A stretch of DNA of 64,000 nucleotides from NCBI RefSeq assembly GCF_000739815.1, contig NZ_BBJJ01000004.1, positions 62,001 to 126,000 of the forward strand, given 5' to 3'. Positions 1 through 8,149 of this stretch are shown piece by piece (position 1 is the stretch's first letter; each line of letters begins with the position of its first letter). This stretch comes from Paraburkholderia mimosarum LMG 23256 = NBRC 106338 (GTDB lineage: Bacteria; Pseudomonadota; Gammaproteobacteria; Burkholderiales; Burkholderiaceae). The notes under the pieces were generated by a model. It saw nothing but the letters and a program-made list of their open reading frames with translations, searched no databases and was not told where the DNA came from. The position numbers and the translations under genes are program-made.

Positions 1-59
1 CGCATGCGCTATCTTGATAGTCTCTTCCAAGCGCCGCCGCAAGATCGAACCGCCAATCC

Positions 60-884
60 ATGAATTCTGCTTCCAGTGCCTCGCCAGACCGTTCCGCCGA
101 AAAGCAGGAGATTCCCGAAAAGCCGGGCGACTCCTACGTGCAGTCATTCGCGCGCGGGCTTTCGGTGATCCGCGCGTTCAACGCCGAGCATCCCGAGCAG
201 ACCCTCACGGACGTCGCCGCCGCCACGGGCCTCACGCGCGCGGGCGCGCGCCGCATCCTGCTCACGCTGCAGACGCTTGGCTACGTCGAGGCCGACGGAC
301 GGCTCTTTCGCCTCACCCCGCGCATTCTCGATCTCGGCTTCGCCTATCTCACGTCGATGCCGTTCTGGAATCTCGCCGAGCCGGTGATGGAGGAACTGTC
401 GCAGGAAGTGCACGAAAGCTGCTCGGCAGCCGTGCTCGACCGCACCGAGATCGTTTATGTGCTGCGCGTGCCCACGCACAAGATCATGACGATCAACCTT
501 TCGATCGGCAGCCGCCTGCCCGCGTATTGCACGTCGATGGGGCGCGTGCTGCTCGCCTCGCTGGACGAAGCCGCGCTCGACGAAACGCTCGGCTCCTCGC
601 CGCTCTATGCGCATACCGCGCGCACGGTCACCGACATCGGCGAGCTCAAGAAGATCATCGCTCAGGTGCGCCAGCAAGGCTGGGCCATCGTCGACCAGGA
701 ACTGGAAGGCGGCCTCATCTCGATCTCGGCGCCCATCCGCAACCGGCAGGGCCGCGTGATCGCCGCGATGAACATCAGCGGCAATGCGCAGCGCACGTCG
801 GCGAAGCAGATGGTGAAGACCTTTCTCGAACCGCTTCAGCAAGCCGCGACGCGCGTCTCCGACATGGTCGCCCGGCGTACCTGA
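60..884 (+). CDS. IclR-family transcriptional regulator (PcaR/PobR-like)
   Basis: The 274-residue protein has an N-terminal winged helix-turn-helix (about residues 28-90, with TLTDVAAATGLTRAGARRIL) followed by an IclR effector-binding domain containing the usual CTSMGRVLLA stretch. The sequence style is that of the PcaR/PcaU/PobR branch, which controls protocatechuate or hydroxybenzoate catabolism with aromatic acids as inducers. No aromatic catabolic gene lies beside it here; its targets may be left of the window. The ATG at 60 leaves only 59 upstream bases, so the promoter is not visible. It converges on the LysR gene that follows. The family call is secure; the effector is inferred. Confidence 0.85.
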   Translation: MNSASSASPDRSAEKQEIPEKPGDSYVQSFARGLSVIRAFNAEHPEQTLTDVAAATGLTRAGARRILLTLQTLGYVEADGRLFRLTPRILDLGFAYLTSMPFWNLAEPVMEELSQEVHESCSAAVLDRTEIVYVLRVPTHKIMTINLSIGSRLPAYCTSMGRVLLASLDEAALDETLGSSPLYAHTARTVTDIGELKKIIAQVRQQGWAIVDQELEGGLISISAPIRNRQGRVIAAMNISGNAQRTSAKQMVKTFLEPLQQAATRVSDMVARRT

Positions 885-932
885 GGGCAAGGCGAGCACC
901 TGAGAAGGAACTGAGCGCGCCGCCCGGCAGGC

Positions 933-1895
933 TCACGCGGCAGCGGCGAACACCTGCACGAGCCAGTCTGCGAAAGCGCGCACGCGCAGCGACAACTGGC
1001 GGTTCTGTGGGTAAAGCAGCGAAACCGGCAATGGTGGCGGAGGATGCGAAGGCAGCACGACGCACAGCTCGCCCGTGGCGAGCTGCTCGCGCACGCGGTA
1101 GCGCGGCACCTGCACGATGCCCAGCCCCGCCAGCGCGCCGGCCGTGTAGATCTCCGCACTGTTCACGGCCACCGGGCCCGGCAGCGTCACGTCGACAACG
1201 CCATCGAGTGTCGTGAATTCGAGCGGCAACGCACGGCCCGTGGCAGGCGAAACATAGTTGACTGCGCAATGGGCGAGGCGTCCCGCGCCACCCGCATGCG
1301 CACCATCGAGCGCCTCGATCGACTCCGGGTCGCCGTGCCGTTCGAGATACGCCGGGCTCGCGCAGGTCACCTGCTCCAGCAGCGCCACGCGGCGAGCGAT
1401 CATCGAGGAATCGGCCAGTTCGCCCGCACGCAGCACGCAGTCCACACCTTCGCCCACGAGGTCGACGAAATGATCGCCCGAGCCGATGAAGAGTTCGATG
1501 CGCGGATAGCGCGCGAGGAATTCGGGCAGGCGAGGCATCACGAAATACTGCGTGAGCGTGCCCTGCATGTTCACGCGCAGACGGCCCTGCGGATCGGTAT
1601 CGCGAAACGCCTCCTCGGTTTCCTCGAGGTCGGCGAGCAGGCGCGTGCAACGCTGGTAGTAGGCTTCGCCGTCGAGCGTGGGCTTCACCTGGCGCGTGGT
1701 GCGTTCGAGCAGGCGCACGCCGAGCCGCGCTTCGAGGCGCTTGATCGAGTTGGTGACCGTCGCGCGCGGCAGGTTCAAATCCTCGGCCGCCTGCGTGAAG
1801 CTGCGGCGGTCGACGATGCGCGTGAAAATCTGCATCTCCTGGAAGCGGTCCAAGGGCGTTCTCTTTGAGTTCTCGGGTCGCTTGCATCTTCTCAC
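933..1895 (-). CDS. LysR-family transcriptional regulator
   Basis: A full-length LTTR of about 300-320 residues. The N-terminal helix-turn-helix reads RSFTQAAEDLNLPRATVTNS, followed by a linker helix and a periplasmic-binding-like effector domain. It resembles the large group of Burkholderia LTTRs that begin LDRFQEMQIF. The ATG at 1895 gives 320 residues; a TTG at 1853 preceded by AAGAGAA would give a protein starting LDRFQEM and fits the family better. The gene ends about 50 bases from the convergent IclR gene, and phnN lies upstream on the same strand. Target genes are unknown. The family call is secure; the start is uncertain. Confidence 0.85.
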   Translation of the reverse strand: MRRCKRPENSKRTPLDRFQEMQIFTRIVDRRSFTQAAEDLNLPRATVTNSIKRLEARLGVRLLERTTRQVKPTLDGEAYYQRCTRLLADLEETEEAFRDTDPQGRLRVNMQGTLTQYFVMPRLPEFLARYPRIELFIGSGDHFVDLVGEGVDCVLRAGELADSSMIARRVALLEQVTCASPAYLERHGDPESIEALDGAHAGGAGRLAHCAVNYVSPATGRALPLEFTTLDGVVDVTLPGPVAVNSAEIYTAGALAGLGIVQVPRYRVREQLATGELCVVLPSHPPPPLPVSLLYPQNRQLSLRVRAFADWLVQVFAAAA

Positions 1896-1967
1896 GGCGA
1901 CCCCGCCCGACCAAAAATCCCCCAGCCGATGCGAGCCCTTAAGCAGCGGTTAAGGACCGCGCCCGCA

Positions 1968-2519
1968 CTATCCGGCCGCGACCCGCCTCACGATCTCGAC
2001 GAACGCCTCGCCCGCCGCTTCCAGATGCCCCGAGTTGTCGATGCGCGAGAACGCGGCACCCGGCGGCACCTCGAACACGGCGCGCCGCGCGAGGCGCGCC
2101 GCGACCTGCTCCGGTGTCTCGCGCGCCCGCGATGCGAGGCGCGCGGCCAGCACGTGTTGCGCGGCTTCGATATGCACAAGCGTCATGCGGGCGTAGCGCC
2201 CGAACGCCTCGCGCGCATATTCCCGCGAGCCGTTCACCACCACGGTGCAGCCGAGCGCCATCCACTGGTCGATCTCCACGCCCACGCCATAGCGCAGCGC
2301 GTGACTGCGCCATTGCAGCGCGAAGAGACCGCGCTGCGAGCGCGCCTCGAATTCGGGCTCGGTGAGCGCGATGTGGTTCTCGCCGCCACTGTCTTCGCGC
2401 GTGATGTATCGATGCGCGAACACGACGCTCTCGCCGGCGAGGCGCCCGCGCGCATAACGCAGCAGCGTGTCCTTACCCGCGCCCGAAGGCCCCATCACGT
2501 AGATCAGACCGCCTTTCAT
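1968..2519 (-). CDS. phnN: PhnN, ribose 1,5-bisphosphate phosphokinase
   Basis: The predicted product is a 183-residue guanylate-kinase-like P-loop protein. The Walker A motif GPSGAGKDT is at about residues 9-17, and the later VFAHRYITR region is typical of PhnN. The enzyme phosphorylates ribose 1,5-bisphosphate to PRPP with ATP, the last step that returns the ribose of C-P lyase intermediates to nucleotide metabolism. The ATG at 2519 overlaps the TGA of the DUF1045 gene by four bases (ATGA), so the two are almost certainly translationally coupled. A longer open frame running upstream to 3167 lies in another frame over DUF1045 and is not part of the gene. Confidence 0.93.
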   Translation of the reverse strand: MKGGLIYVMGPSGAGKDTLLRYARGRLAGESVVFAHRYITREDSGGENHIALTEPEFEARSQRGLFALQWRSHALRYGVGVEIDQWMALGCTVVVNGSREYAREAFGRYARMTLVHIEAAQHVLAARLASRARETPEQVAARLARRAVFEVPPGAAFSRIDNSGHLEAAGEAFVEIVRRVAAG

Positions 2520-3241
2520 GCATGCCCCCCTGCGAACGGCAGGCGGCGCCACAGTGCGAACGGCGCGCCCGGCTCCGGCTCGACGAAGAGCGCCGCGCCT
2601 TCCACCGGCAGCGGCCCGGCGTCGCGCATCCGCGTATTCCAGGCCTCGACGAGTTGCGCGCGCGCTGGCGCATCGTTCAGCGAATCGGAAAGTGTCATGT
2701 GAAAGCGAAATTCTTCGAACACGTACGGATACCCCCATTGCTCGACGTAGGCCCGCTGGCGCGCCGTGAGCGGCGCATCGAGGCGCTTCGCGAGTTCGGC
2801 GCCCGTTTGCGGGGTGCGCAGCGAGTCGAGCGCGCGCAGTGCATCGGCGGCGAGTTCGCGCAGCGCCGTTTCGCCGGCTTCGTCGGCCGGGCACAGCGCC
2901 ACGAAACGGCCGATCGTCGCCGCCTCGACATGGACCGCCAGGCGCGCCTGCCGCTGCGCCCACTGCTGCGCGGCTGCCACGAGCGTTTCGGGCGCCACGC
3001 CGGGCGCGAGACGGAACGGCGGCACGAGCGTGCCATGCCATCCATAGCGGCGTGGCGCGACCGTGAGCGTTTCCAGCGGTTGCGAGAGTCCGTCGATCAA
3101 AGGCGGCGCAAGCTCGTCGCCCGTTTCCGGATCGCGGCCGAGCCACGCGCAGCCCGCCTGCCACCATGCCGATTCGCGCGGCGGCGCATAGTAGAGCGCG
3201 AAGCGCGCGGCTTCGCTCCAGTCTGCCCGCGGCACGCTCAT
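2516..3241 (-). CDS. DUF1045 phosphonate-operon protein, putative 2H-type phosphoesterase
   Basis: This 241-residue protein belongs to the DUF1045 family found in phosphonate gene clusters. It contains two motifs of the form HxTL, HGTL at residues 69-72 and HMTL at 181-184. That pairing is the catalytic signature of 2H phosphoesterases, which open cyclic phosphates. The gene overlaps phnF upstream and phnN downstream by four bases each, and no phnP is present in the window. I infer that it may hydrolyse 5-phosphoribosyl 1,2-cyclic phosphate to ribose 1,5-bisphosphate, the substrate of PhnN. The start is the ATG at 3241, inside the phnF stop overlap; an in-frame extension to 3421 is antisense-like and rejected. 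Confidence 0.85.
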   Translation of the reverse strand: MSVPRADWSEAARFALYYAPPRESAWWQAGCAWLGRDPETGDELAPPLIDGLSQPLETLTVAPRRYGWHGTLVPPFRLAPGVAPETLVAAAQQWAQRQARLAVHVEAATIGRFVALCPADEAGETALRELAADALRALDSLRTPQTGAELAKRLDAPLTARQRAYVEQWGYPYVFEEFRFHMTLSDSLNDAPARAQLVEAWNTRMRDAGPLPVEGAALFVEPEPGAPFALWRRLPFAGGHA

Positions 3242-3993
3242 AGGTCGTGCTCCACCATCAGCTGCACGCGATCGGCCGCGAAGTGCGTGATGCCGTACTT
3301 GATCGGCGTGCCGTCGAGATCGACATCGACGTTTTCCACCCACAGCACGGGCTGCTGACGGTTGATGTTCAGGCGTCGCGCCACCTCGGCCTCGGGCAGC
3401 ACGCTGCCGATGCGGCTCCACTTGCGCAGATAGTCCGTCACGCCATATTCGGCGAGCGCCTTCGAGGTGCTGTCCACGCGCTCCATGACGACGGGCAGAT
3501 CGGCGAAGCGCGCGGCCGGATACCAGCTGCGCGCGTAGGTGAGCGGCACGCCGTCCGACTCGTGCAGCGTTTCGAGCCGGTAGACGAGCGCGCCCGCGCG
3601 CAGGCCCAGCGCCTTCGCGACCGTGGGGTCCGCCTTCACGCGCGACGACGCAAGCAGCTTGCCCGCCGCCGAATGTTGATGGCGCTTCAGGTTCTCGGTG
3701 AAGCGCGTGCGCTTGCCGATGGTGTAGTCGATCGCGCCTGGCTGCACGAAGGTGCCGCGCCCCTGTTCGACGCTCACGAGGCCGAGCGCCGCGAGTCCCA
3801 GCATCGCACGCCGCACCGTGTGGCGGTTCACGTCGAAGCGGCGCGCGAGTTCACCCTCGCTCGGCAGGCGGCCGTCTTCGCCGAAGCCCTTCGCGGCGAT
3901 CTCGGCCGCGAGGATCTGCTCGATCTGCCGCCACACCGCTACGCCCGCACCGCGCTCAAGCAGGCTGGACGGCGCGTCGTCGTTCGATGTCAT
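3238..3993 (-). CDS. phnF: PhnF, GntR/HutC-family regulator of phosphonate use
   Basis: The predicted protein has 251 residues with an N-terminal GntR winged helix (GRLPSEGELARRFDVNRHTV at about residues 40-60) and a C-terminal UTRA ligand domain, the HutC-subfamily layout. It matches PhnF regulators that sit beside C-P lyase operons. The ATG at 3993 is preceded by an AGAGGAA ribosome-binding site about ten bases away; an upstream in-frame ATG at 4074 lies in the promoter and is rejected. It is the first gene of the leftward phnF-DUF1045-phnN operon and diverges from phnG. It probably represses both directions through the repeat at 4098-4130. Confidence 0.92.
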   Translation of the reverse strand: MTSNDDAPSSLLERGAGVAVWRQIEQILAAEIAAKGFGEDGRLPSEGELARRFDVNRHTVRRAMLGLAALGLVSVEQGRGTFVQPGAIDYTIGKRTRFTENLKRHQHSAAGKLLASSRVKADPTVAKALGLRAGALVYRLETLHESDGVPLTYARSWYPAARFADLPVVMERVDSTSKALAEYGVTDYLRKWSRIGSVLPEAEVARRLNINRQQPVLWVENVDVDLDGTPIKYGITHFAADRVQLMVEHDL

Positions 3994-4097
3994 GGTGCTG
4001 TCATTCCTCTCGGTTTCAATGGCGTTTTGTGCATTGTAGTGCGCATGGCGTGATGGAAATGTGAAAACCTCCATTCCATCGGCGCGCCCAACTGTAC

Positions 4098-4130
4098 GAA
4101 TAGACGTCTAGACGTTTAGACGAATAGATG
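4098..4130. promoter_or_regulatory. Candidate PhnF operator in the phnF/phnG divergent promoter
   Basis: TAGACG occurs three times at 4101, 4109 and 4117, exactly 8 bases apart, and the perfect palindrome GTCTAGAC occupies 4106-4113. Similar halves, GAATAGACG and GAATAGATG, bracket the array. GntR/HutC regulators often bind GTnTAnAC-type palindromes, so this is the likely site through which PhnF controls both operons. The repeat is seen directly; binding is inferred. Confidence 0.65.
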
Positions 4131-4201
4131 CTTCAATGGATGCTGTTCGCAAGCCCGGTTGCCATGTCAGTCCTTCCTTCGTTCACGACACAGGAATTCC
4201 G

Positions 4202-4708
4202 ATGAACGCCTCCTCTCACTCATCCTCTGCCGCCGCCCGGCGCGCCTGGATGGCGGTTCTCGCGCGCACGCCGCGCGCCGAGCTCGAAGCGGCACTGGGC
4301 AAGGCGCTCGGCGGCGCGCCCGCACCCGCCTTCGACTGGTTGCGCCCGCCGCAAACGGGTCTTGCCATGGTGCGCGGGCGCGTCGGCGGCACCGGCGACG
4401 CCTTCAACCTTGGCGAAGCCACCGTCACCCGCGCCACCCTGCGCCTGCGCGCCTCGGACACCCAGGCCACGGGCGCAGGCGAGCCCTGCCCTGTCGGCGT
4501 GGCGTGCCATCTGGGCCGCGACAAGCGCCGCGCCGAACTGGCCGCGCTCGCCGACGCGCTGCTGCAAGTTCCCGCGCACCATGCCCGGTTGCACGCGCAG
4601 TTGATCGAGCCGCTCGCGGCGCGTCTCGCCGCACGGCGCGATGCGCGCCGCGCCGATGCAGCCAGCACGCGGGTCGAGTTCTTCACGATGGTTCGAGGTG
4701 ACGCATGA
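4202..4708 (+). CDS. phnG: PhnG, C-P lyase core subunit
   Basis: The 168-residue protein matches PhnG over its length, including the RRAWMAVLARTP start region and the conserved GEATVTRATLRL and HLGRDKRRAELAALADAL segments. PhnG belongs to the PhnGHIJ complex and helps PhnI attach methylphosphonate-type substrates to the ribose of ATP. The ATG at 4202 follows an AGGAA sequence; an in-frame ATG at 4136 lies in the promoter and is less likely. It is the first gene of the rightward operon and overlaps phnH by four bases (ATGA). Its transcription probably starts near the PhnF-type repeat. Confidence 0.93.
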   Translation: MNASSHSSSAAARRAWMAVLARTPRAELEAALGKALGGAPAPAFDWLRPPQTGLAMVRGRVGGTGDAFNLGEATVTRATLRLRASDTQATGAGEPCPVGVACHLGRDKRRAELAALADALLQVPAHHARLHAQLIEPLAARLAARRDARRADAASTRVEFFTMVRGDA

Positions 4709-5337
4709 GCGACGCACGCAATGCCATGACGCCTGATTTGCTCGCGGCGCTCGCGCCCGGCTTCGGCGATCCGGTCCATGACAGTCAAGCCGTGTTCCGC
4801 ACGCTGCTCGACGTCCTGGCGCGGCCGGGCACGATCGGCGTGATCGAAATGCGTCTGCCGGCGGCCGAAGTCGCTGCCGCACGTGCCGGCCTCGCCGCGT
4901 TTGCGGGGCTGCTCACGCTCGCCGACTACGCCACGCCTGTCTGGCTCGCGCAGCCCGACGCCGCGCTCGCGGCCGCGTTGCGCTTTCACGCAGGCGCGCC
5001 GCTTGCCGAGGCGCCGCGCGAAGCCGCGTTCGCCTACGTGCACGACGCCGCCACGCTGCCGCCGCTCGACGCCTTCGCGAGCGGCACGCCCGAGTCGCCC
5101 GAGCAATCCGCCACCGTGTTCGTGCGCGTGGAAGCGCTCAGCGGCGGCGCCCCGCTCGCGCTGCGCGGCCCCGGCATCGAAACGACCCGCGCCATCGCGC
5201 CCGTCGGCCTGCCCGAGCGCTTCTGGCACGAACGCGCCGCGCTCGCGCCGCACTTTCCGTGCGGCATCGACTTCTATCTCGTGTGCGGCGATCGCCTTCT
5301 CGGCCTGCCGCGCACCACGCTCGTGGAGATGCACTGA
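4705..5337 (+). CDS. phnH: PhnH, C-P lyase core subunit
   Basis: A 210-residue protein of normal PhnH length. Recognisable features are the N-terminal APGFGDPVHDSQAVFRTLLD segment, the LARPGTIG motif and the C-terminal FPCGIDFYLVCGDRLLGLPR. PhnH is a structural component of the PhnGHIJ core. It starts within the phnG stop (ATGA overlap at 4705-4708), and its TGA shares a base with the phnI ATG (TGATG at 5335-5339). This arrangement implies tight translational coupling and fixed subunit ratios. No unusual features were seen. Confidence 0.94.
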   Translation: MSDARNAMTPDLLAALAPGFGDPVHDSQAVFRTLLDVLARPGTIGVIEMRLPAAEVAAARAGLAAFAGLLTLADYATPVWLAQPDAALAAALRFHAGAPLAEAPREAAFAYVHDAATLPPLDAFASGTPESPEQSATVFVRVEALSGGAPLALRGPGIETTRAIAPVGLPERFWHERAALAPHFPCGIDFYLVCGDRLLGLPRTTLVEMH

Positions 5338-6455
5338 TGTACGTCGCCGTCAAAGGAGGGGAACGCGCGATCGAAGCGTCGTGGCGTCTGCTCGACGAGG
5401 CTCGCCGCGGCGATACGCGCGTGCCCGAGCTCACCGTCGCGCAGATCCGCGAACAGTTGCGCCTCGCCGTAGCGCGCGTGATGGCCGAAGGCTCGGTCTA
5501 CGACGAGGAACTCGCCGCGCTCGCGATCAAGCAGGCCGCAGGCGATCTCGTCGAAGCGATCTTTCTGCTGCGCGCGTATCGCACCACGCTGCCGCGCTTC
5601 GGCTATACACAGCCCGTCGAAACGGAAAACATGGTGGTGGAGCGCCGCATTTCCGCGACCTTCAAGGACGTGCCCGGCGGCCAGGTGCTCGGCGCCACTT
5701 ACGACTACACGCAGCGCCTGCTCGACTTCGCGCTGCTCGCCGAAGGCGACGATGGCGCGAACCGCGCCGAGCCCGCGCCGCGCGCAGCGCCGCCCGATGA
5801 GCCGATGCCGCGCGTGCTCTCGCTGCTCGACAAGGAAGGCCTGATCGAGCAGGAAACGCGCTCGCCCGCGCCGCGCGAACCCGGCGACCTCTCGCGCGAG
5901 CCGCTGGCGTTCCCCGCCGATCGCACGGTGCGCCTGCAGAATCTCGCGCGCGGCGACGAAGGCTTCCTGCTCGCAATGGGCTATGCCACGCAGCGCGGCT
6001 ACGCGCATTCGCACCCGTTCGCGGGCGAGATCCGCTTTGGTTCGGTATCCGTAGAAATGGTGCTGGACGAACTGGATGAAGCCGTCGAGATCGGCGAGAT
6101 CGAGTTGACCGAGTGCCAGATGATCAACCAGTTCGCGGGCGCGAAAGACGTGCCGCCGAAATTCACGCAAGGCTATGGCCTCGCGTTCGGCCACGCGGAG
6201 CGCAAGGCAATGGCGATGGCGCTGGTGGACCGCGCGCTGCGCGCCGAGGAACTGGGCGAGACGATCGCCTCGCCCACCCAGGACATCGAATTCATGCTCT
6301 CGCATAGCGACAACGTGGAGGCCTCGGGCTTCGTTCAACATCTGAAGCTGCCGCACTACGTGGACTTCCAGGCCGAGCTGGAACTCGTGCGGCGGCTGCG
6401 CGCGCAGCACGAAGAAAACACCGATGCCGGCGCGCCGAACAGGGAGGCCGCATGA
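5337..6455 (+). CDS. phnI: PhnI, C-P lyase core subunit (nucleosidase/transferase)
   Basis: The 372-residue protein begins MYVAVKGGERAIEASWRLL, the classic PhnI start, and keeps the QLRLAVARVMAEGS and MINQFAGAKDVPPKFTQGYG regions. PhnI, with PhnG, H and L, forms alpha-D-ribose 1-methylphosphonate 5-triphosphate from ATP and methylphosphonate; alone it acts as a nucleosidase. The ATG at 5337 overlaps the phnH stop, and the 3' end overlaps phnJ by four bases. A 378-residue antisense frame covers most of the gene and is a GC-composition shadow. The identification is secure. Confidence 0.95.
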   Translation: MYVAVKGGERAIEASWRLLDEARRGDTRVPELTVAQIREQLRLAVARVMAEGSVYDEELAALAIKQAAGDLVEAIFLLRAYRTTLPRFGYTQPVETENMVVERRISATFKDVPGGQVLGATYDYTQRLLDFALLAEGDDGANRAEPAPRAAPPDEPMPRVLSLLDKEGLIEQETRSPAPREPGDLSREPLAFPADRTVRLQNLARGDEGFLLAMGYATQRGYAHSHPFAGEIRFGSVSVEMVLDELDEAVEIGEIELTECQMINQFAGAKDVPPKFTQGYGLAFGHAERKAMAMALVDRALRAEELGETIASPTQDIEFMLSHSDNVEASGFVQHLKLPHYVDFQAELELVRRLRAQHEENTDAGAPNREAA

Positions 6456-7381
6456 ACGCGCCCGATGCCTTGCAGATCACCGCAGCCGAAGTCGCCTCGC
6501 ACGAAACGCAGGCCGTTTCCGGCTACAACTTCGCCTACCTCGACGAACAGACCAAGCGCATGCTGCGCCGCGCGCTTCTCAAGGCCGTTGCCGTGCCGGG
6601 CTATCAGGTGCCGTTCGCCTCGCGCGAAATGCCGCTCCCCTATGGCTGGGGCACGGGCGGCATTCAGGTGACGGCGGCCATCATCGGCGCGAAGGACACG
6701 CTCAAGGTGATCGACCAGGGCTCGGACGACACCACGAACGCCGTGAACATCCGCCGCTTCTTCGCGCGCACGACGGGCGTCGCCACCACGCGCCGCACGA
6801 GCGAGGCGTCGATCATCCAGACGCGCCACCGCATTCCCGAAACGCCGCTCACTCACAGGCAGATTCTCGTCTACCAGGTGCCGATGCCCGAGCCGCTGTT
6901 CCGGCTCGAGCCGCGCGTGGCCGAATGCAGGAAGCTCCATGCGCTCGCCGATTACGGCCTCATCAGCGTGAAGCTTTATGAGGACATCGTGCAGCACGGC
7001 AGCATCGCCACGACCTACGATTACCCGGTGACGGTGAACGGCCGCTATCTCACTTCGCCCTCGCCGATCCCGAAGTTCGACAACCCCAAGCTCAACATGA
7101 ACGCCGCGCTGCAGCTGTTCGGCGCGGGGCGCGAACGCCGCGTCTACGCGATTCCGCCCTACACGCCCGTCAAAAGCCTGGACTTCGACGACCATCCGTT
7201 CGAGGTGCAGCGCTGGGAGCACGCGTGCGCGCTGTGCGGCTCGCGCGAGAGCTTCCTCGACGAGATGATCGTCGACGACTCGGGCAAGCGCATGTTCGTC
7301 TGCTCGGACAGCGACTACTGCCACGAGCGCCGCGAAGATATCGATGCGCGCGCAACGACGAAATCGGGAGAAACCGCATGA
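6452..7381 (+). CDS. phnJ: PhnJ, radical SAM C-P lyase
   Basis: The 309-residue product is the catalytic radical S-adenosylmethionine enzyme that cleaves the carbon-phosphorus bond, giving methane (or another alkane) and a 5-phosphoribosyl 1,2-cyclic phosphate. The four cysteines near the C-terminus (C259, C262, C284, C290) fit CX2CX21CX5C, the spacing I recall for PhnJ, which binds the Fe4S4 cluster and supplies the thiyl radical. A conserved segment, SGYNFAYLDEQTKRMLRRAL, lies near the N-terminus. ATGA overlaps tie it to phnI upstream and phnK downstream. All key residues are present, so the system should be functional. Confidence 0.96.
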   Translation: MNAPDALQITAAEVASHETQAVSGYNFAYLDEQTKRMLRRALLKAVAVPGYQVPFASREMPLPYGWGTGGIQVTAAIIGAKDTLKVIDQGSDDTTNAVNIRRFFARTTGVATTRRTSEASIIQTRHRIPETPLTHRQILVYQVPMPEPLFRLEPRVAECRKLHALADYGLISVKLYEDIVQHGSIATTYDYPVTVNGRYLTSPSPIPKFDNPKLNMNAALQLFGAGRERRVYAIPPYTPVKSLDFDDHPFEVQRWEHACALCGSRESFLDEMIVDDSGKRMFVCSDSDYCHERREDIDARATTKSGETA

Positions 7382-8148
7382 CGCCGCTGCTCAGCGCACG
7401 CGCGCTCACGAAGCAGTACGGCGGCCGCAATGGCTGCCGCGACGTGAACTTCGATCTGTATCCCGGCGAGGTGCTGTGCATCGTCGGCGAGTCGGGCTCG
7501 GGCAAGACCACGCTGCTCAACACGCTCGCGCTGCGCACCGAAGCCGATTCGGGCGCGCTGCACTACACGGGCGCGAACGGCGAAACGCTCGACCTGCGCA
7601 CGCTTTCGGAACCGCGCCGGCGCCTGCTGGCGCGCACCGAATGGGGCTTCGTGCAGCAGAATCCGCGCGACGGGCTGCGTGCGGGCGTCTCCGCCGGCGC
7701 CAACATCGGCGAGCCGCTCATGGCCGTGGGCGCGCGCCATTACGGGCAGATTCGCAACACCGCGCAGCAATGGATGCAGCGCGTGGAGCTGGACGCCATG
7801 CGCATCGACGAACTGCCTTCGGCGTTTTCGGGCGGCATGCAGCAGCGCCTGCAGATCGCGCGCAATCTCGTGACGGGCCCGCGGCTCGTGTTCATGGATG
7901 AGCCCACCGCGGGCCTCGACGTCTCCGTGCAGGCGCGCCTGCTCGACCTGCTGCGCACGCTCACGACCACGCTGCATCTCTCGGTGCTGATCGTCACGCA
8001 CGACATCGGCGTGGCGCGTCTGCTCGCGCATCGCTTGATGGTGATGCAAGGCGGCACGGTGGTCGAATCGGGCCTGACCGACCAGGTGCTGGACGACCCG
8101 CAACATCCCTATACGCAGACGCTGGTGGCCTCCGTGCTGCCGGTCTAG
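7378..8148 (+). CDS. phnK: PhnK, ATP-binding C-P lyase subunit
   Basis: The predicted protein has 256 residues with ABC-ATPase motifs: Walker A GESGSGKTT near residue 39, the signature FSGGMQQRLQIARNL, Walker B LVFMDEPTAGLD and the switch histidine in VTHD. PhnK docks on the PhnGHIJ core near PhnJ, and with PhnL it gates access to the active site; it is not part of a membrane importer. The ATG at 7378 overlaps the phnJ stop (ATGA). A longer in-frame extension to 7225 covers the end of phnJ and is rejected. phnL follows after one base. Confidence 0.94.
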   Translation: MTPLLSARALTKQYGGRNGCRDVNFDLYPGEVLCIVGESGSGKTTLLNTLALRTEADSGALHYTGANGETLDLRTLSEPRRRLLARTEWGFVQQNPRDGLRAGVSAGANIGEPLMAVGARHYGQIRNTAQQWMQRVELDAMRIDELPSAFSGGMQQRLQIARNLVTGPRLVFMDEPTAGLDVSVQARLLDLLRTLTTTLHLSVLIVTHDIGVARLLAHRLMVMQGGTVVESGLTDQVLDDPQHPYTQTLVASVLPV

Positions 8149-8149
8149 G

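Noticed and set aside
775-1914. Long antisense and alternate frames over the IclR/LysR genes and similar large frames elsewhere (for example 5274-6410, 25898-27121, 33354-34808, 50330-51499, 60639-62081)
   Set aside because: They lie antisense or out of frame to well-identified genes, have Arg/His-rich composition from GC bias, and show no family motif.
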